From contig CM035226.1 in NCBI GenBank assembly GCA_020226215.1, forward strand, positions 66,797,455 to 66,861,454: 64,000 nucleotides of DNA, read 5' to 3'. The position numbers and the translations under genes are program-made. Under the pieces are notes generated by a model. It saw nothing but the letters and a program-made list of their open reading frames with translations. It did not search any database and had not been told where the DNA came from. Of this stretch, positions 1 through 12,508 are shown piece after piece (position 1 is the stretch's first letter; every line of letters starts with the position of its first letter). The stretch comes from Sindora glabra. Its lineage: Eukaryota > Streptophyta > Magnoliopsida > Fabales > Fabaceae.

Positions 1-1900
1 TGTTAGTCAGTCATCATCCAAAATGGCTTCCTATATCAATCATATGACTTAAGATAGATTATAACATTAAGATATCATCAAAGTTAACAACCTAATAAAT
101 GGCTTAAGTACTTGATTTATGATTTGAAAAGTATTTAATCCATTAAATAGTCCAAATAGAATTACTAGCTATTCATATTTATCATCTTTTATTTTAAAAG
201 TTTCTTCCATTTCTTTCAACCTTATACAAACTTGATGGTAAGCACTTCTTGAATTAATTTTGAAAAACACCTTTAAACTTTGGAGTTAATCTAATATGTT
301 TTTTAATCAGTGTATTAGAAAACTATATTTAATAGTTATTTTGTTGATAGTATGACTATCAATACATGTACGCCAACTTCTATCTCTTTTAGATGTTAAT
401 AAGGTAGCAACTACACATGTGCTCATGCTTTCTTGGAGATATCCTTTATGAATTAATTACTCCACCTTTTCTTTTGAAAATTCCTTCTTTGCAAGACTTA
501 TGTGATAATGTTGCAAGTCCGGTAGGCTTCCTCTTAAGATTAAATCAATATGATATTGAATATCCATTATTGTAAAAGTTCATTAGGTGAATCATTTGAA
601 ATGGTAGTTTTATGATTTTCATCCTTTTAGGTAACAAGTGCAAATGTTTCTTGCAACTCTTTAGCATCTTTAACAAATTCTTCCTCAGAGTTACAAATAG
701 TAAGAAATGATTTTTCTTTTATCTTAGAATTTTTTTGTGTTTAATTTTTTGTTAATGGTAACTATTTTTTTTTATCATTCCACTAAAAAGTATAAGCATT
801 CATATTGTTATGATAAGTTACATCTATATCATATTGCTATGGTCTTTTGAGTAAAATATGGCAAGTATTATTGTTTATTACATTGCAAATAACTTCATTT
901 ATTTAGGTCTTTCTAATTGAGATTGGAATTCTACAATTTATGTCATTGTATCCTTTCTTAATCCATTTAATTTTGTAAGTTGAGGAATAAGTTTTTATCG
1001 ATACCATTAAATATTTTACTAATGCATTTGATAAAATATTTTCATAGTTTTTATTTCTTATAATTACATTACATACTTTTTTATTAACTAAACATTGCAA
1101 GTGAAAAATCTTATTGCATTAGGATAAATTTGTTTGCCTTAACAAGTATAGTAACATTTAAACCACAAAAAACATATGACTCCTTTCTTTATTAGCAATT
1201 TCAACGTTCTCCAATTTTTCAAATTCAAAAACAACATTTTTTTCATTCCTGTCGTTATCATAATTTACCATATTAATTGATTTGCATGCATAACATCCAT
1301 TAAATCTATGTCTAGATTTGTGACACTTGAAACATTTGCTTATCACAGTTTTAGCATAAAGATATTTAGTGGTGTGCATATAATTATGTTAATTTTATTA
1401 TTATTGCACTTGAACATGTTAGTCTAATAATTATAATTTAAGGATTGAAATTCCTTCATTTGCATTTGTCTTCTTCTTATTCTAACTTGTTCATGTATGT
1501 ATTGAAGAAGATAAATAAATGATTAAAGAATATGGAAATGATTATGATAGTAACATTTTTTCCTTTAAAGCCATGTTATGTGTTTATCAAATATCTATGT
1601 AGGAGTTAAAAGCATCTTATTTTTCATTTTGAAGCCCAAGCCAATGATATAGTAAGATGTTTATTGTTTATCCATCTACAGTAAGTTACATTGTGCTAAA
1701 AGCCTAAGAAATTTATCAATGTATTCAATCATAATTCAATTACTTTGAGAAAATTTTTAATATTGCTTAAAGATATATTGTTAATAATTTATAACGAAAA
1801 CTCTTTGGGAAGCTTCTTCATATTACACCATATAACATCTTTAATTTTTACGATTTAGATTAGGCGTTTTTAGTTTGAAAGATGTAAATTAGTTATGAAT
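1..1900 (-). pseudogene. Degenerate Ty3/gypsy gag-protease-RT remnant, truncated by window edge
   Basis: Reading the minus strand from about 1.9 kb down to 1 gives the order of a Ty3/gypsy polyprotein. A gag-like stretch (about 1860-1500) carries a motif resembling MKKLPKEF. A CCHC-type knuckle follows near 1330-1270 (KCFKCHKSRHR, the last positions damaged). A retropepsin-like domain lies at 1100-903 (CLVNKKVCNVII, then WIKKGYNDINCRIPISI). The start of reverse transcriptase covers about 600-120 and is recognisable from the run around HIDLILRGSLPDLQHY, the segment ESMSTCVVATLLTSKRD and RSAYHQV. The frame is broken by many stops and shifts, so no product is expected. The 3' part (RT core, RNase H, integrase, LTR) lies outside the window. 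The superfamily is clear; the lineage is not. Confidence 0.8.
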
Positions 1901-3250
1901 TTTTAGGTAATTTTTTTATTTATTTTTATAGAATTGAAAAATAATTTGTGCATCAAGATCCATATGATAAATATATAGTAACATATACAAAACATTATCA
2001 TTATATAGTCATCCAAAAGTGGTCAAGCTAACCTATACAAATTTATACATATAAATTTAGAAGAGGCCTCCCAAAATGGTTACTAAAATAAAACTACAAT
2101 CACATGGTCTAAGGTAAAAAGGTGTCAAAGTAGCCATCCCTAATTAGCTGAGGGATTTTAGGGCCATTTATATATTTGTCTCTAACATTTTACATAAAGA
2201 TACACTCATAGAAGTCAAAGAATAGCTTAACATAGAAGAGTATGTGGATGGTCTCGATTATATATGGCACCATGATCAGCACCATATTCTTAAACATTAA
2301 CATTTTGGCATTGCATCTTTGTACCTAAAATTTAGATACATAACAAGCATAAGTTTAAATAAATTTAATGGGTGGACTATATTAAATAATACATATGTTC
2401 TTTTTATTAGAGGTGGCTTATATTATCATTGTGAGCCACTTGCTTGGCTCCCTTAACAATGTCTAGCATGGTCTATTCCTAATGGTATAGTTTGTTCTAG
2501 CAATATTTGCCTTGTTCAATGCATTGGTACGCAACTTGGTATTTAAGTTGCCAAACTTTTATGAGAAAGGCTTATTTTTACATATCAAATAGCTTAGTTA
2601 TGAATAAGTCATTATCTTTTATTATATGTGCTTATATCATGTCGTGTAGGTTAAACTTTACTATATATGTAGATAATAAGGAGTTAAAAGCTTATTCATA
2701 TCTTGTGAGCATTAACATGTAACCATAGACAAAATTATATTTCATGATCATCTATGATGCAATTATAAGGCAATTCATATCTTATAAGAATATATCATAC
2801 AATCATAGGCAAATCCATATCTTATAAGCATATATCATAAAATCATATAGGCATGAATGCATACATAATATGGTATCACTTTTTCCTTATATATTTGGTC
2901 TAACCTTATCTATCCCACCCCACTTTATTTCCTTAATCTATCCTTATCTCTTCCACCATTGATTTATATAATGTGCGTGCTCTCCACTCCCACAAGGAAG
3001 TATATGCATATAATATGCTAACTTTTCTCCTAATACTCATGCCATCTAGTGGCTTCTTAATTCATAATTCCACCTTTCATGATTTCTTAATCCCTTTTCA
3101 TAGGTTTCATCATTCAAGTATGACAATCACTTTTCGTAATGCTCAAGCATAGTTAATAAAATTATCAATTTCATTATAAATTCACTTAATTCACTTACAT
3201 ATGATGCAAAAAACCATGGGATCATATCTCAATTCATATGTTCAACATTT
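1901..3250. other. AT-rich intergenic DNA with a short local duplication
   Basis: No gene is supported here. Around 2765-2850 a unit of about 50 bp containing CATATCTTATAAG and ATATATCATA occurs twice in direct orientation with small differences. The rest may be the outer part of the neighbouring gypsy or dispersed repeat, but no boundary can be drawn. Confidence 0.4.
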
Positions 3251-5830
3251 TTGCATTAATTCACAAGGTGCAGAAAATATTTAATACATACGTATCATGA
3301 ACACATGTAAAACCCATTAATATCAACATTTTGCAATATATGGAAATGCTTCTAACCATATAATCATCTAATATCTCATTTTTCATACAGTAAGAACCAT
3401 TTTCTTTCACATTTTTTTTTATAGATTCATAAAGTTCATAAATCACACTAATGCATTCTTAACATATTTTCATATTTTTCTTAACTACATTCTTGCTTTA
3501 CATCTTTTAATTATTTTCACCTCGACATTCCAAAGGTTTGATTTCTTAAATTTAAGAGGAATATTAGAGGGTATGCATGGCCCTTCCCTTAAAATTTCCA
3601 TCCAATTCATAATATTTTTTCCTTTATTCATAATGCTACATACTTTTATATAATTAGTATTTTTAATATACTTACCATCCTTGTTTCTCTTTGCATGTAT
3701 AATTGTTTAAGCCATAAGAATAGTTTAACTTACTTTAGTTAAATTCTTTTATTTCTTCCTAGATACTCATTTATTAATTACATATATATCTAGACAATCT
3801 TTGGCTAGTATGTTCAGTGGTTAAAAAAAGGTTATTGGAACCTCATTCCTAAATATTTCCTAAAATTCCCTTCATTACAAGTCATTAATTATCAACCAAA
3901 CCCTTAAGGCTTCTTAATAATTTAAGGCTTACTCTCCCTTTATATTGTTTTAGATTTATAATGGTGATTACCTGAAATTTTAGGAACAATTATAATGAAG
4001 AAGAGAAGGGGTATTGAACCCTCCCCCCTCTTGTTACACATTTCAATCTATTAAATGACTTATTAACATTTTAGGATCCTTATAGGTGTCATATTTCTCA
4101 TTCATTTCTTCCATTTTCTCAAAAGATAGTAGATTAACAAAATTTTTAACTAAAATCCAAAGGTTGACTAAACCACTTATCATGGATACACTAAAATTCC
4201 ATAACCTTTTATTCATTTTGTAATAAGCTTTTCATTTTCCTAAAATTTTCCTCCATAACCTTGACATGCATATAGATTTTTAAAAAGTTTTCTAATAATT
4301 TTTAGTGGATTTTACCTTTAATCATACTTTAATATGATCTTTTCAAAATCATAACCTCAAATACTCTTCATTTATTATAACTTTAGTTAAACGTTAACCT
4401 ACATAACCATTATAAAACTCCTTTTAAACTCTTTCTACCTCTTGAGAGATATAGAAGAATTAACCATGACTAAATGCTTTTAGGCAAAAAGGAACAATTC
4501 GCCTTAATATCTTGAGGCTTGAATAGATTGAAATCTTAAACAAATAATATTAACTATAGTTAACATATATTCATATATGCCTCTAAACCTTGAAAGATCA
4601 CCATAATATAATAGCATTCTTACTAAGAATGCAAAATCAAATTTTCATTATGAGCTCTTAAAGGCTTTAATTACTTTATAAGGAAGAGAAAATTTTTCAT
4701 CCCAATATGAAAGGAAAAGCACAAGTGTAAAAGGAAAAAAGTGAGAAATTCGAGTCTACTTTATTTATTTGATTTGCAAAATAATAATCATATCTTTTTG
4801 TCTTACATTTCTAATTCTATTGGCAATTCTTTAAATATCCTTCCACTTATTGTCTCCTTGTCTTTTAGCTATTATTATCCCTCTTTCTTACTTAGTTTTT
4901 ATTACTCATAGGGCTATCATTGTGTTTTACTTAGCTTTCTCTACAAGTTATTCACTCTTAAATATATTCAAGCACATTTTAGGGTATAAGCAGGCCTTAT
5001 TCAGCTAACCCCACTTTAGGTGTTGAGTGAGCCTTTTCTTAAGCCTAAAATATTCTCTTTTATTCACTCTTATACAACTTTAATATCACTTTAGGCCTTT
5101 CATAACAAGGCTTAACTTATTTCTTATGAATTTCTTAAGAAATGGCCCAAACTTCAATTCTACGCCACTAATTTCATTAGGTCCTAAGAGAAAATTCATA
5201 AGTAATTATTTATTGGGATCTATTGCATAAAATTATTTCTCTAAGTATTCTTATATGTCCTCTTTCCATGATCATAAATAGTGTATTAATCGGATATTTT
5301 GATAAAAAGTTATACCAAATATATTGGAGGTAAGTTGGTATTATTTTACAAGAAAATTTTCTTTTTTCAAAAATATATTAACATTAATTGGCTCGGAATT
5401 AAATTATGAAATTTTTATAGAAAGAAGTTTTGGATGTATTTTTTTGAATCTTTTTACCGTTTGCAAATTGAACATTCCTATTAAAATTTATAATAAAAAT
5501 ATTGCCAACTATGTAGGGGGTTCAGCATAAAAATATGGTTTCAACTATTCCTCTAGTCATTTTTGTTTTTTACACATTCAGACATTCTGATAGCCTTGAA
5601 CCAATTAGGTCCATCCCTAAATAGGTATTTTCCTCCTTATTCATACTTTACAATTTCCATCTCGTACTTTTGAATAGTGTATGTACACTCACATACATGT
5701 TTATGCCATTAAATTGCAAATATAATAGTCTTAATGTGTACACTTACTCGAATAAACATTCATTTTCATATATGCATGCATCTATATTTATATAAGCTTA
5801 TATATATGTAATTTGAATATGTATTAACCA
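3250..5830. repeat. Dispersed repeat family, long copy A
   Basis: This block aligns over most of its length, in the same orientation, with 37330-39830 (copy B). Its 3' part also aligns with 52850-53130 (copy C, a fragment). Shared landmarks include TTCTTAACATATTTTCATA (3454 against 37451), AGGTGTTGAGT (5018 against 39052), and the run from GGGATCTATTGCATAAAAT (5215) through GGAGGTAAGTTGGT (5325). No long open frame and no protein similarity was seen. The length, the pyrimidine-rich motifs and the lack of coding would fit a large solo LTR, but no TG...CA ends or target duplication could be fixed. Confidence 0.6.
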
Positions 5831-6419
5831 TGCTAAAAGTATTAGGTTGTTCCACACTATATTCTTATAAGTTCTTTTTCTTACCTTCAATAATTCTATA
5901 GTAGATTGTCCTACCAAGCAATTGTTCCACCTTTGAGTTTATATGCAACGTGTTCCACTCTCTTGTTATTTAGAACATCCATTATGTTAAGGAAATTCTC
6001 CACCTTATATGTCTAATCTAAGAAGTCTTCAATAATGAGGTTGATAATGAAATTTGGAAGATTGATCTTTATACAACAATTTTTACTTCATCACTTGTGT
6101 CTTTTTATTGAATAATATTATTTATATTTCAAGTTTGAATTTTTAGAAAAATCTTGCAACCTTTATTGATAATTGTTAGCTTGATAATTGTTTTGAGCAC
6201 TTCATTTTCTTTCTCTGATATAAAAATAGTTTTTGGTGGTCAACCATATGCTTAGCTTTATCTTTAGAACTTTCATGGATGGTTTCTCTTTCTTGATTTG
6301 CAAGATCATAGTAAGTGATAAGTAGACATAGGTTCTATTTCTAATATAGTTATCTTTATCACATCTATGAAACCTGTTAGCACTAACTTCTAAGTTGGTA
6401 AGCACGCTATTATTATGAT
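5831..6419. other. Intergenic DNA, nothing recognised
   Basis: There are open stretches on both strands, including 75 codons on the minus strand at 6429-6202. None resembles a family I recognise. The composition matches the surrounding repeat-derived DNA. Confidence 0.35.
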
Positions 6420-7992
6420 TGGAAGCCAAACAAGCGCAATGGAATTAACCAATCCCAATTAACGGATCTATGCAAAATGTTAGATTAGAATAAAGATTCA
6501 AGGAATACCTTTCGAATGATTCAAGAACTTGTTCGTTGATCACCTCTTCGACTTTCTTTCGATCGAAGACTTCGAGGTATTCATATGAACCAGTAGATCA
6601 CCAATGAATGTCTGCACAAACACTGATTGAAATTCCTCTCCTTAGCCTTGTAGTGCTAGCTACGCCTTTTCAAGATTATGGTCAAGAAGGTGTGCTAAGA
6701 TTTTTCTATACTTTAGGATGCATGAATAATAATCTATTATTACCCAACAAGTCTATTTAAATAGGTGCATAAAAAATTCTAACTAATTGGACTTTGTTCC
6801 ATATATAATTATAGGCTTATTATTGGGCCTTATAATTATAATATGAAATTTTCAAATATTAGGCCTAAATAATTTAGTCCATCAATTCCAAATCAATTAG
6901 GCTTTAAGTATGCAACCCTATAGGCTTTCATTACATTAGTAATAATCATTAATCATATTAATGATCATAAACAATAAGCGGTATTGAACAACATATCATT
7001 GTTACCTAAGTAATGAGAAAGTCGATGATTCGATTAAACCTTCATACATGATCATCATCTATATCCTTTTGTCCTAAACATCTAGATTGAGCACGATACA
7101 TGGACCGTGTCATTCTTGTATAGCCCAATCCAATGGTTTCTTGATTCCTAAGTAAGCTGACTGAAGCAAATATAATTGATATCCCATGTTAATTCATCTA
7201 AGCATTGCCATGCATTTTCTTAGCTCTACTTAATCAAGGGCCCATAGATGTTACTCTTGTTATATAGGAGTAACATTTATGTCCTTTTGTCCTAAATATC
7301 TAGATTAAGTACAAGACATGGACCGTGTCATTCTCATATAGCCCAATCCAAAAATTTCTTGATTCCTAAGTAAGCTGACTGAAACAAATGTAATTGACAT
7401 CCTAAGTCAATTCATTTAAGTATGACCATGCATTTTCTCAACTTTACTTAATTAAGGGCCCATAGATATTACTCCTGTTATGTAAGAGGGATAAATTTTA
7501 TCTTGATCACACAAACTCCTTCACATGATATGTGACATATCTAATAACTACCCTTGCATTCACTCAACTATAAGTGACATAGAATAATATCAAAATATAA
7601 AACTCATATGTAGGGAACCTTGGCAATCTCAAGTCAAAGGACCATAATAATAATGATCACTAAGAATCACTCATGACACTCATATAATGATCTATGTAGT
7701 GTTCTTAGGATGGGTTAGTCCAGTATACAAGTTTTCTAACTTGTACTTATATGTAGACTTAATATCTTATATAAATCACCACAATACTAGTCTTAACATA
7801 TTAAAGTAACTCAATCCATAATGATATATGACTAGGGACATTTAAGAATATAATTATTTTAAAATTATTATCATAATTAAATATATTATGCAGATAATAT
7901 ATATAAATATGATAATTGAAATTGCTATTAAAATAATACGATTCAAATTTACAATCATCAACATGATTGATTTTAGGGCATATACACTAATA
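6420..7992 (-). repeat. LTR-like block L1 (probable solo LTR, copia type, antisense)
   Basis: The block runs from about TGGAAGCCAAAC (6420) to GGGCATATACACTAATA (ending 7992). Read on the minus strand it would start with TATTAGTGTATATGCCC, which resembles the start of Angela/BARE-type copia LTRs (TGTTGG...ATATGCCC). Its right half aligns loosely with 27430-28290 in the same orientation, sharing an order of short motifs around ATCAAGGG, the GGAACC stretch and the final 150 bases. No retrotransposon coding region flanks it, hence solo LTR. No clean 5-bp target duplication was found, so the ends are approximate. Confidence 0.45.
7062..7495. repeat. Tandem duplication, two units of about 218 bp inside block L1
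   Basis: Unit 1 (about 7062-7279) and unit 2 (about 7280-7495) both run from TCCTTTTGTCCTAAA through CATGGACCGTGTCATTCT, TAGCCCAATCCAA, GATTCCTAAGTAAGCTGACTG and AAGGGCCCATAGAT. The start-to-start distance is 218 bases (7064 and 7282). The units differ at scattered positions, so the duplication is not recent. Confidence 0.9.
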
Positions 7993-10900
7993 GTTACAAA
8001 TCTTATAGTTTTCGTGAGTTCCCTACTATAAAATTACTTTTTAACGTTGCCATATTTACATTGATTAACAAGAAAATCAATGCATATAATAGGATGATGA
8101 TATTTTTGTAAATAAGTACAACTTATAATATTAGTTTAAATAAAAAGTCAATATTATAAATTTTAATTTTCCAAGAAGAAATGAAGTTTCAAGCATAGGT
8201 AAACTTAAGACAATGGTTATACAATAAACGACATTTAAAGATTATGTGATTGAAAATTATTCAATATGTGGACACTTATAATGTTAGTTTTTTAATTAGT
8301 AATTAATGTAAAATGTCTTATACTATTTGTGAATTATGTCTAAAGTTTCTTTTTTTTTCACTTATTTTTTCATTTAGGGTTTCACTCCATAGTTTTTCTT
8401 TTACTCTATTTTATTTATATCGTATAAAAGAACAATATAAGATTGATGTTGCTTAATCATTTCAGTCTATGTTATTTATGTGGTAAAAGAAAATAATATA
8501 AGATTGATATTGCTTAATCATTAACTACTAAAATACATATCATTACTCTTTGATGCAATTATTTGCAAGTATCGCATCATTCATATAAAAATACTAGTAG
8601 CAAGAAAAAGCAAGTATACAAGTGTTCACTAATAAGGAAAATTTATTTGGAAATCTTATATCATTCATGTGAGATTATACTTTGTTAAAATTTGCTATGG
8701 ATATGAAAGTAAGGGGAAAGAACAATTTTATGGATATTATGTAAACATTTATTATCACTTTTCTTCAAAGTTATGAGATCAAATAATTAATTATAATATT
8801 ACTATGCAATGTATATTAATTAATATTGATAATATTATTAAAATAATAATTTGTAATTATATATATTTTTAGAAATGTTAGGATGCAAAAGTTATTAAAA
8901 AATAAAAAAACTAAGTTAATTTTTTTTATAAAATTGATATGATTATAATTAAGATGATACCACATCATTTAGTTGACTAAATAATGTATAAAGGTATAAT
9001 ATTCACCATGTAACTTTAATAAATAGTGACAATAAGCATTTATCAAGGGCCACCTAACTTTAACAAATAGTGGTAGTAAATATTTATTAAAGATGGCATT
9101 TGCGAGATATTGGTATAAAACATCAATTTTTTTAATAACTAATATATAAAGGACAGTTTTTACCTCCATTCATAACAAGTCAATATACAACATTAGGTTT
9201 CTATTAAAAATTAACATTTAAATTTTAGTAATTCATTTCAATCGTTATAATGGTTTATTAATAGTTTACATGTTATGATAATTCATTACTAATTTGCTTT
9301 TAGCTTATAAATACAACTTTCTTTACTTATTTGAAACAATAATTAAAATAACTTTCTTAAGATGCTTGATTACTTCATTTACTATAAGTGTTTAATTGAA
9401 CCCATGCTTTAGTGCAAGAATTTATGTGCTAATTGTTCTATAAGCTATGTCAAACTTTGATATACATACAAGAATCACCATTCTCAAATTGAAAAATAAA
9501 AACAATTAAATGTTTAAAACAAATGGTCAATCAAGCACTTCAAGACTAATAAATACAAAATTATCATGTCAAATTTTAATGGGTTGATAGATTATTATGA
9601 GAAGAAGTAACATATCTAATCTTACATTGGTAGGCTTGAGTATAATGCAAGATTCATGATATTACTTTTTCTAACTATAATTTATTACTAATTTGTAGCC
9701 ATTTTCATTATCCAACTCAAAAGCCTTTAAACAATATAAATGAATTATGAGAGGAGGCATCTCACTTTTTCTTTTTATTTGGAATTTGTTATTCACTATA
9801 AATTATAATTTCTTATTTGTTATATTATTTAATCTATTAATATTTGTATCTGTATAATTATATAAAAAAACATTTTGGTTTATGAAGTTTTTACATTTGT
9901 TATTATTGTATTTATTGTTATTTGTTAGATTATTTATTTAAAGTCTTTTTTGTATTTTTTTGTTATTTATATTTGAATAATTTTATAAGAAAAACATAAT
10001 TATGCAATGCAAAAAAAATTATTTTAATACTACTAACTTGTAAAATTATAAAGTTTTTGCTTGAAATATATTTTTAAACAAAATATTTTAGTTTACAATG
10101 TTAGTTTTCTGATTAAAATCTTGTGTTTAAACTTCTATAGTTGAATGACATCATTTTACTATACACATTAATTTTTCTCTTAAGAATTGATGTGCAATAT
10201 TAAAATAGTTCAAATCATAGGATGCGAGATGAAAATAAAAAAAGTGAAGTCATAACATCATTTATAAATTTTATTACGAAACCCTTTCAACCATAAAATG
10301 ATTCTCTCTTTACTAAACTATGGTCACATTCTAACTTTAGAATAATTCTTTTTAGTTTTTTGCATTTATGCTAACAAATTATTTTACAGTATTGAAGATT
10401 TGTTAGCCTATTGATAAATCTAAGGAATTGTGCATTCACTGAAAAAGTACAAAATATAAATATAAGAACTTTTTCAACTTTTGTATTTTATTCTTACAAC
10501 TTAGTTTTTGATTTCAAAATCAACTATGTTTTGTTATATTTCATTTTGGTACAACTTTATAAGTTGTACAAGTAAGAAGCTTGACTTTATTCTTTCTTTT
10601 TTAACGTTCAGTTGTATTCTCTATTATTTATTTGAAATGCATAATATTATGTATCAAATTTTAATAAATATTTATTACATTTGCAAATATTGGACTCAAG
10701 ATAGCTTTTATGAGGAATGTTAACGTCACATACTTAGCAATAGGTATTAGATATAAACTTTTAGTATTTACTTCTTTTCTTATAATTTTAAAATTGTTAA
10801 AATTGAGATTTTGAAATGTCATTAGTAATGTTGAAGGGTTAGAAAGGACAAAACAAAGAGGAACTACGAGTGGTGGCTAGGTAGGGAGGAAAAGTGAGAG

Positions 10901-11536
10901 GAAATCCATAAATACAATTAACGCAAGACAAAAAATGGAAGGAGAAAAATAAATTTCTAATGTACTAAAAATAAACAAGAATAAGAAATTGAAATAAATT
11001 GCTTAATTTATTACTAAATGAATAAAACTCTTTAAAAATTATATATATAATAAAATAAAATAACAATAGTAAGAAAAATAATACAACTAATTTTAGAACT
11101 TGTTTTTAGTTTCAATTTAATTAACATTCTCCATAAATTTAAAAAATTCACATTTGTATCACTTTTCATTTATGATTAACATTTCTTTTTCATTCATGGT
11201 GTAGACTTTGGTAGAAATTGAGAAAAATGGGCTATTAATAGGATAATTTTTAAGTTGTTAATTTTAAAAATATGCAAATTTGATGGCCATAAATAGTTAC
11301 TAACATAATAGGTAAACATTTTTCTCTAATTTAAAGCTTAATTTTTTAATGAAATTATCAATATTTCCCTCCTTCTATGTTATTATCTTCTTTTCAAAAA
11401 TAAACCTAAAAAATTAATTCATTAGGAGAGTTAACTGAGCATTAGAGTGGAAATTTGATTAATAGATTTAAAACACGAAGCAAGAGATTTAGGTGGTGGT
11501 TAAACATTTTGATGTTGCTTAAAAATTTTATTCATT
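7993..11536. other. AT-rich intergenic DNA without a supportable gene
   Basis: About 3.5 kb without an ORF of recognisable family. A degenerate direct duplication of about 60 bp at 8405-8523 shares AATATAAGATTGAT and TTGCTTAATCATT. Two similar segments near 8995-9085 share TAACTTTAA with AAATAGTG. These look like local slippage or decayed repeats. Confidence 0.4.
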
Positions 11537-11895
11537 CTAATGGAACCTAGATGAATTTATTTTCTTATTGGATTAAAGCTCTTATGAAGATTTCTCCTCC
11601 ATTCATGGTACAATTTGGAACTCAGATTGGTTTCTTTCTTCATCTGAAAGAATCTGGAATCCAATGGAAGCTATATGAGTTTCTTCTTTCTCTAGATCAA
11701 AGCTCTTATAAAACTTTCTCTTTCATTGATGGAATGATTTGGAACTTAAATGGGTTTTTTTTCTTCATCCTAAAGAGTCTAAAACCTAATGGAAGCCAAA
11801 TTAATTTCTTTTTTTTCCAAACAAAAGCTTTTATTAAGCTTTTTTCTTCATTCATGGCACAATATAGTGGTTGGATTGAAATTTGGCTTCTAATG
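11537..11895. repeat. Three-unit tandem repeat, about 124-bp period
   Basis: Three units begin near TAATGGAA at about 11539, 11663 and 11788. Each contains AAAGCTYTTAT (11575, 11699 and 11824, so spacings of 124 and 125) followed by a pyrimidine-rich stretch and TTCATTSATGG. Because the period is not a multiple of three, the overlapping open frames on both strands (119 codons on +, 99 on -) shift frame from unit to unit and are not conserved coding. No family was recognised. Confidence 0.85.
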
Positions 11896-12508
11896 TGCTG
11901 GAGTTGGTAAGGCTTTGTGATTTTTTTAGTTTTCATAAGTCTCTTAATCATTTTAATTTTTTTCCATTTTTTGCCAATCCTTTTTTGGAACATCCAATGA
12001 TTCATTTGAATGACAAATTTCTAAACTTTTTTTCCTCCTGTCATTGTATTCTTAGTTTGTTTGAATCAAATTTTTAGGTTGTTCGAGTCATCTATATTTG
12101 ATGTTTGCAAGTTGAAAATTTTATTCTTAAGAATTGGCAAGAAGAAACACCAAACAAAGTTACTGAAGTCAATCAAAGGACAAGGTATTTTTTTTAAGTG
12201 CTTTTATCTTTTTGAACCCTCTAATTTGTAAACGTGTGAGTTCATCTTCTTGGTTCTCCACAATTTCATTTTCTTAGTTTCCTAATTTACAAAATTTAAT
12301 AGATTTGTTGTTAAGACGAGGAAGAAAATTATGAAAACAATTATTGAATGCATTATGTAGTATAAAATTGTAATAGAAGATGAAAGATTGAAATTATTGA
12401 AGACACGAAAATTCTAGTTTCCTCTAATAACCCTTTTCCTTGGTTGCTTTCAATATCTATTTAAGTGTTTTGAGATCCTTTCAAACTCCTTGAATTCTAT
12501 ATCCTTTA

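Noticed and set aside
11551..12005. Overlapping open frames of 119 codons (+) and 99 codons (-)
   Set aside because: They are created by an AT/pyrimidine-rich tandem repeat whose period is not a multiple of three. No family resemblance.
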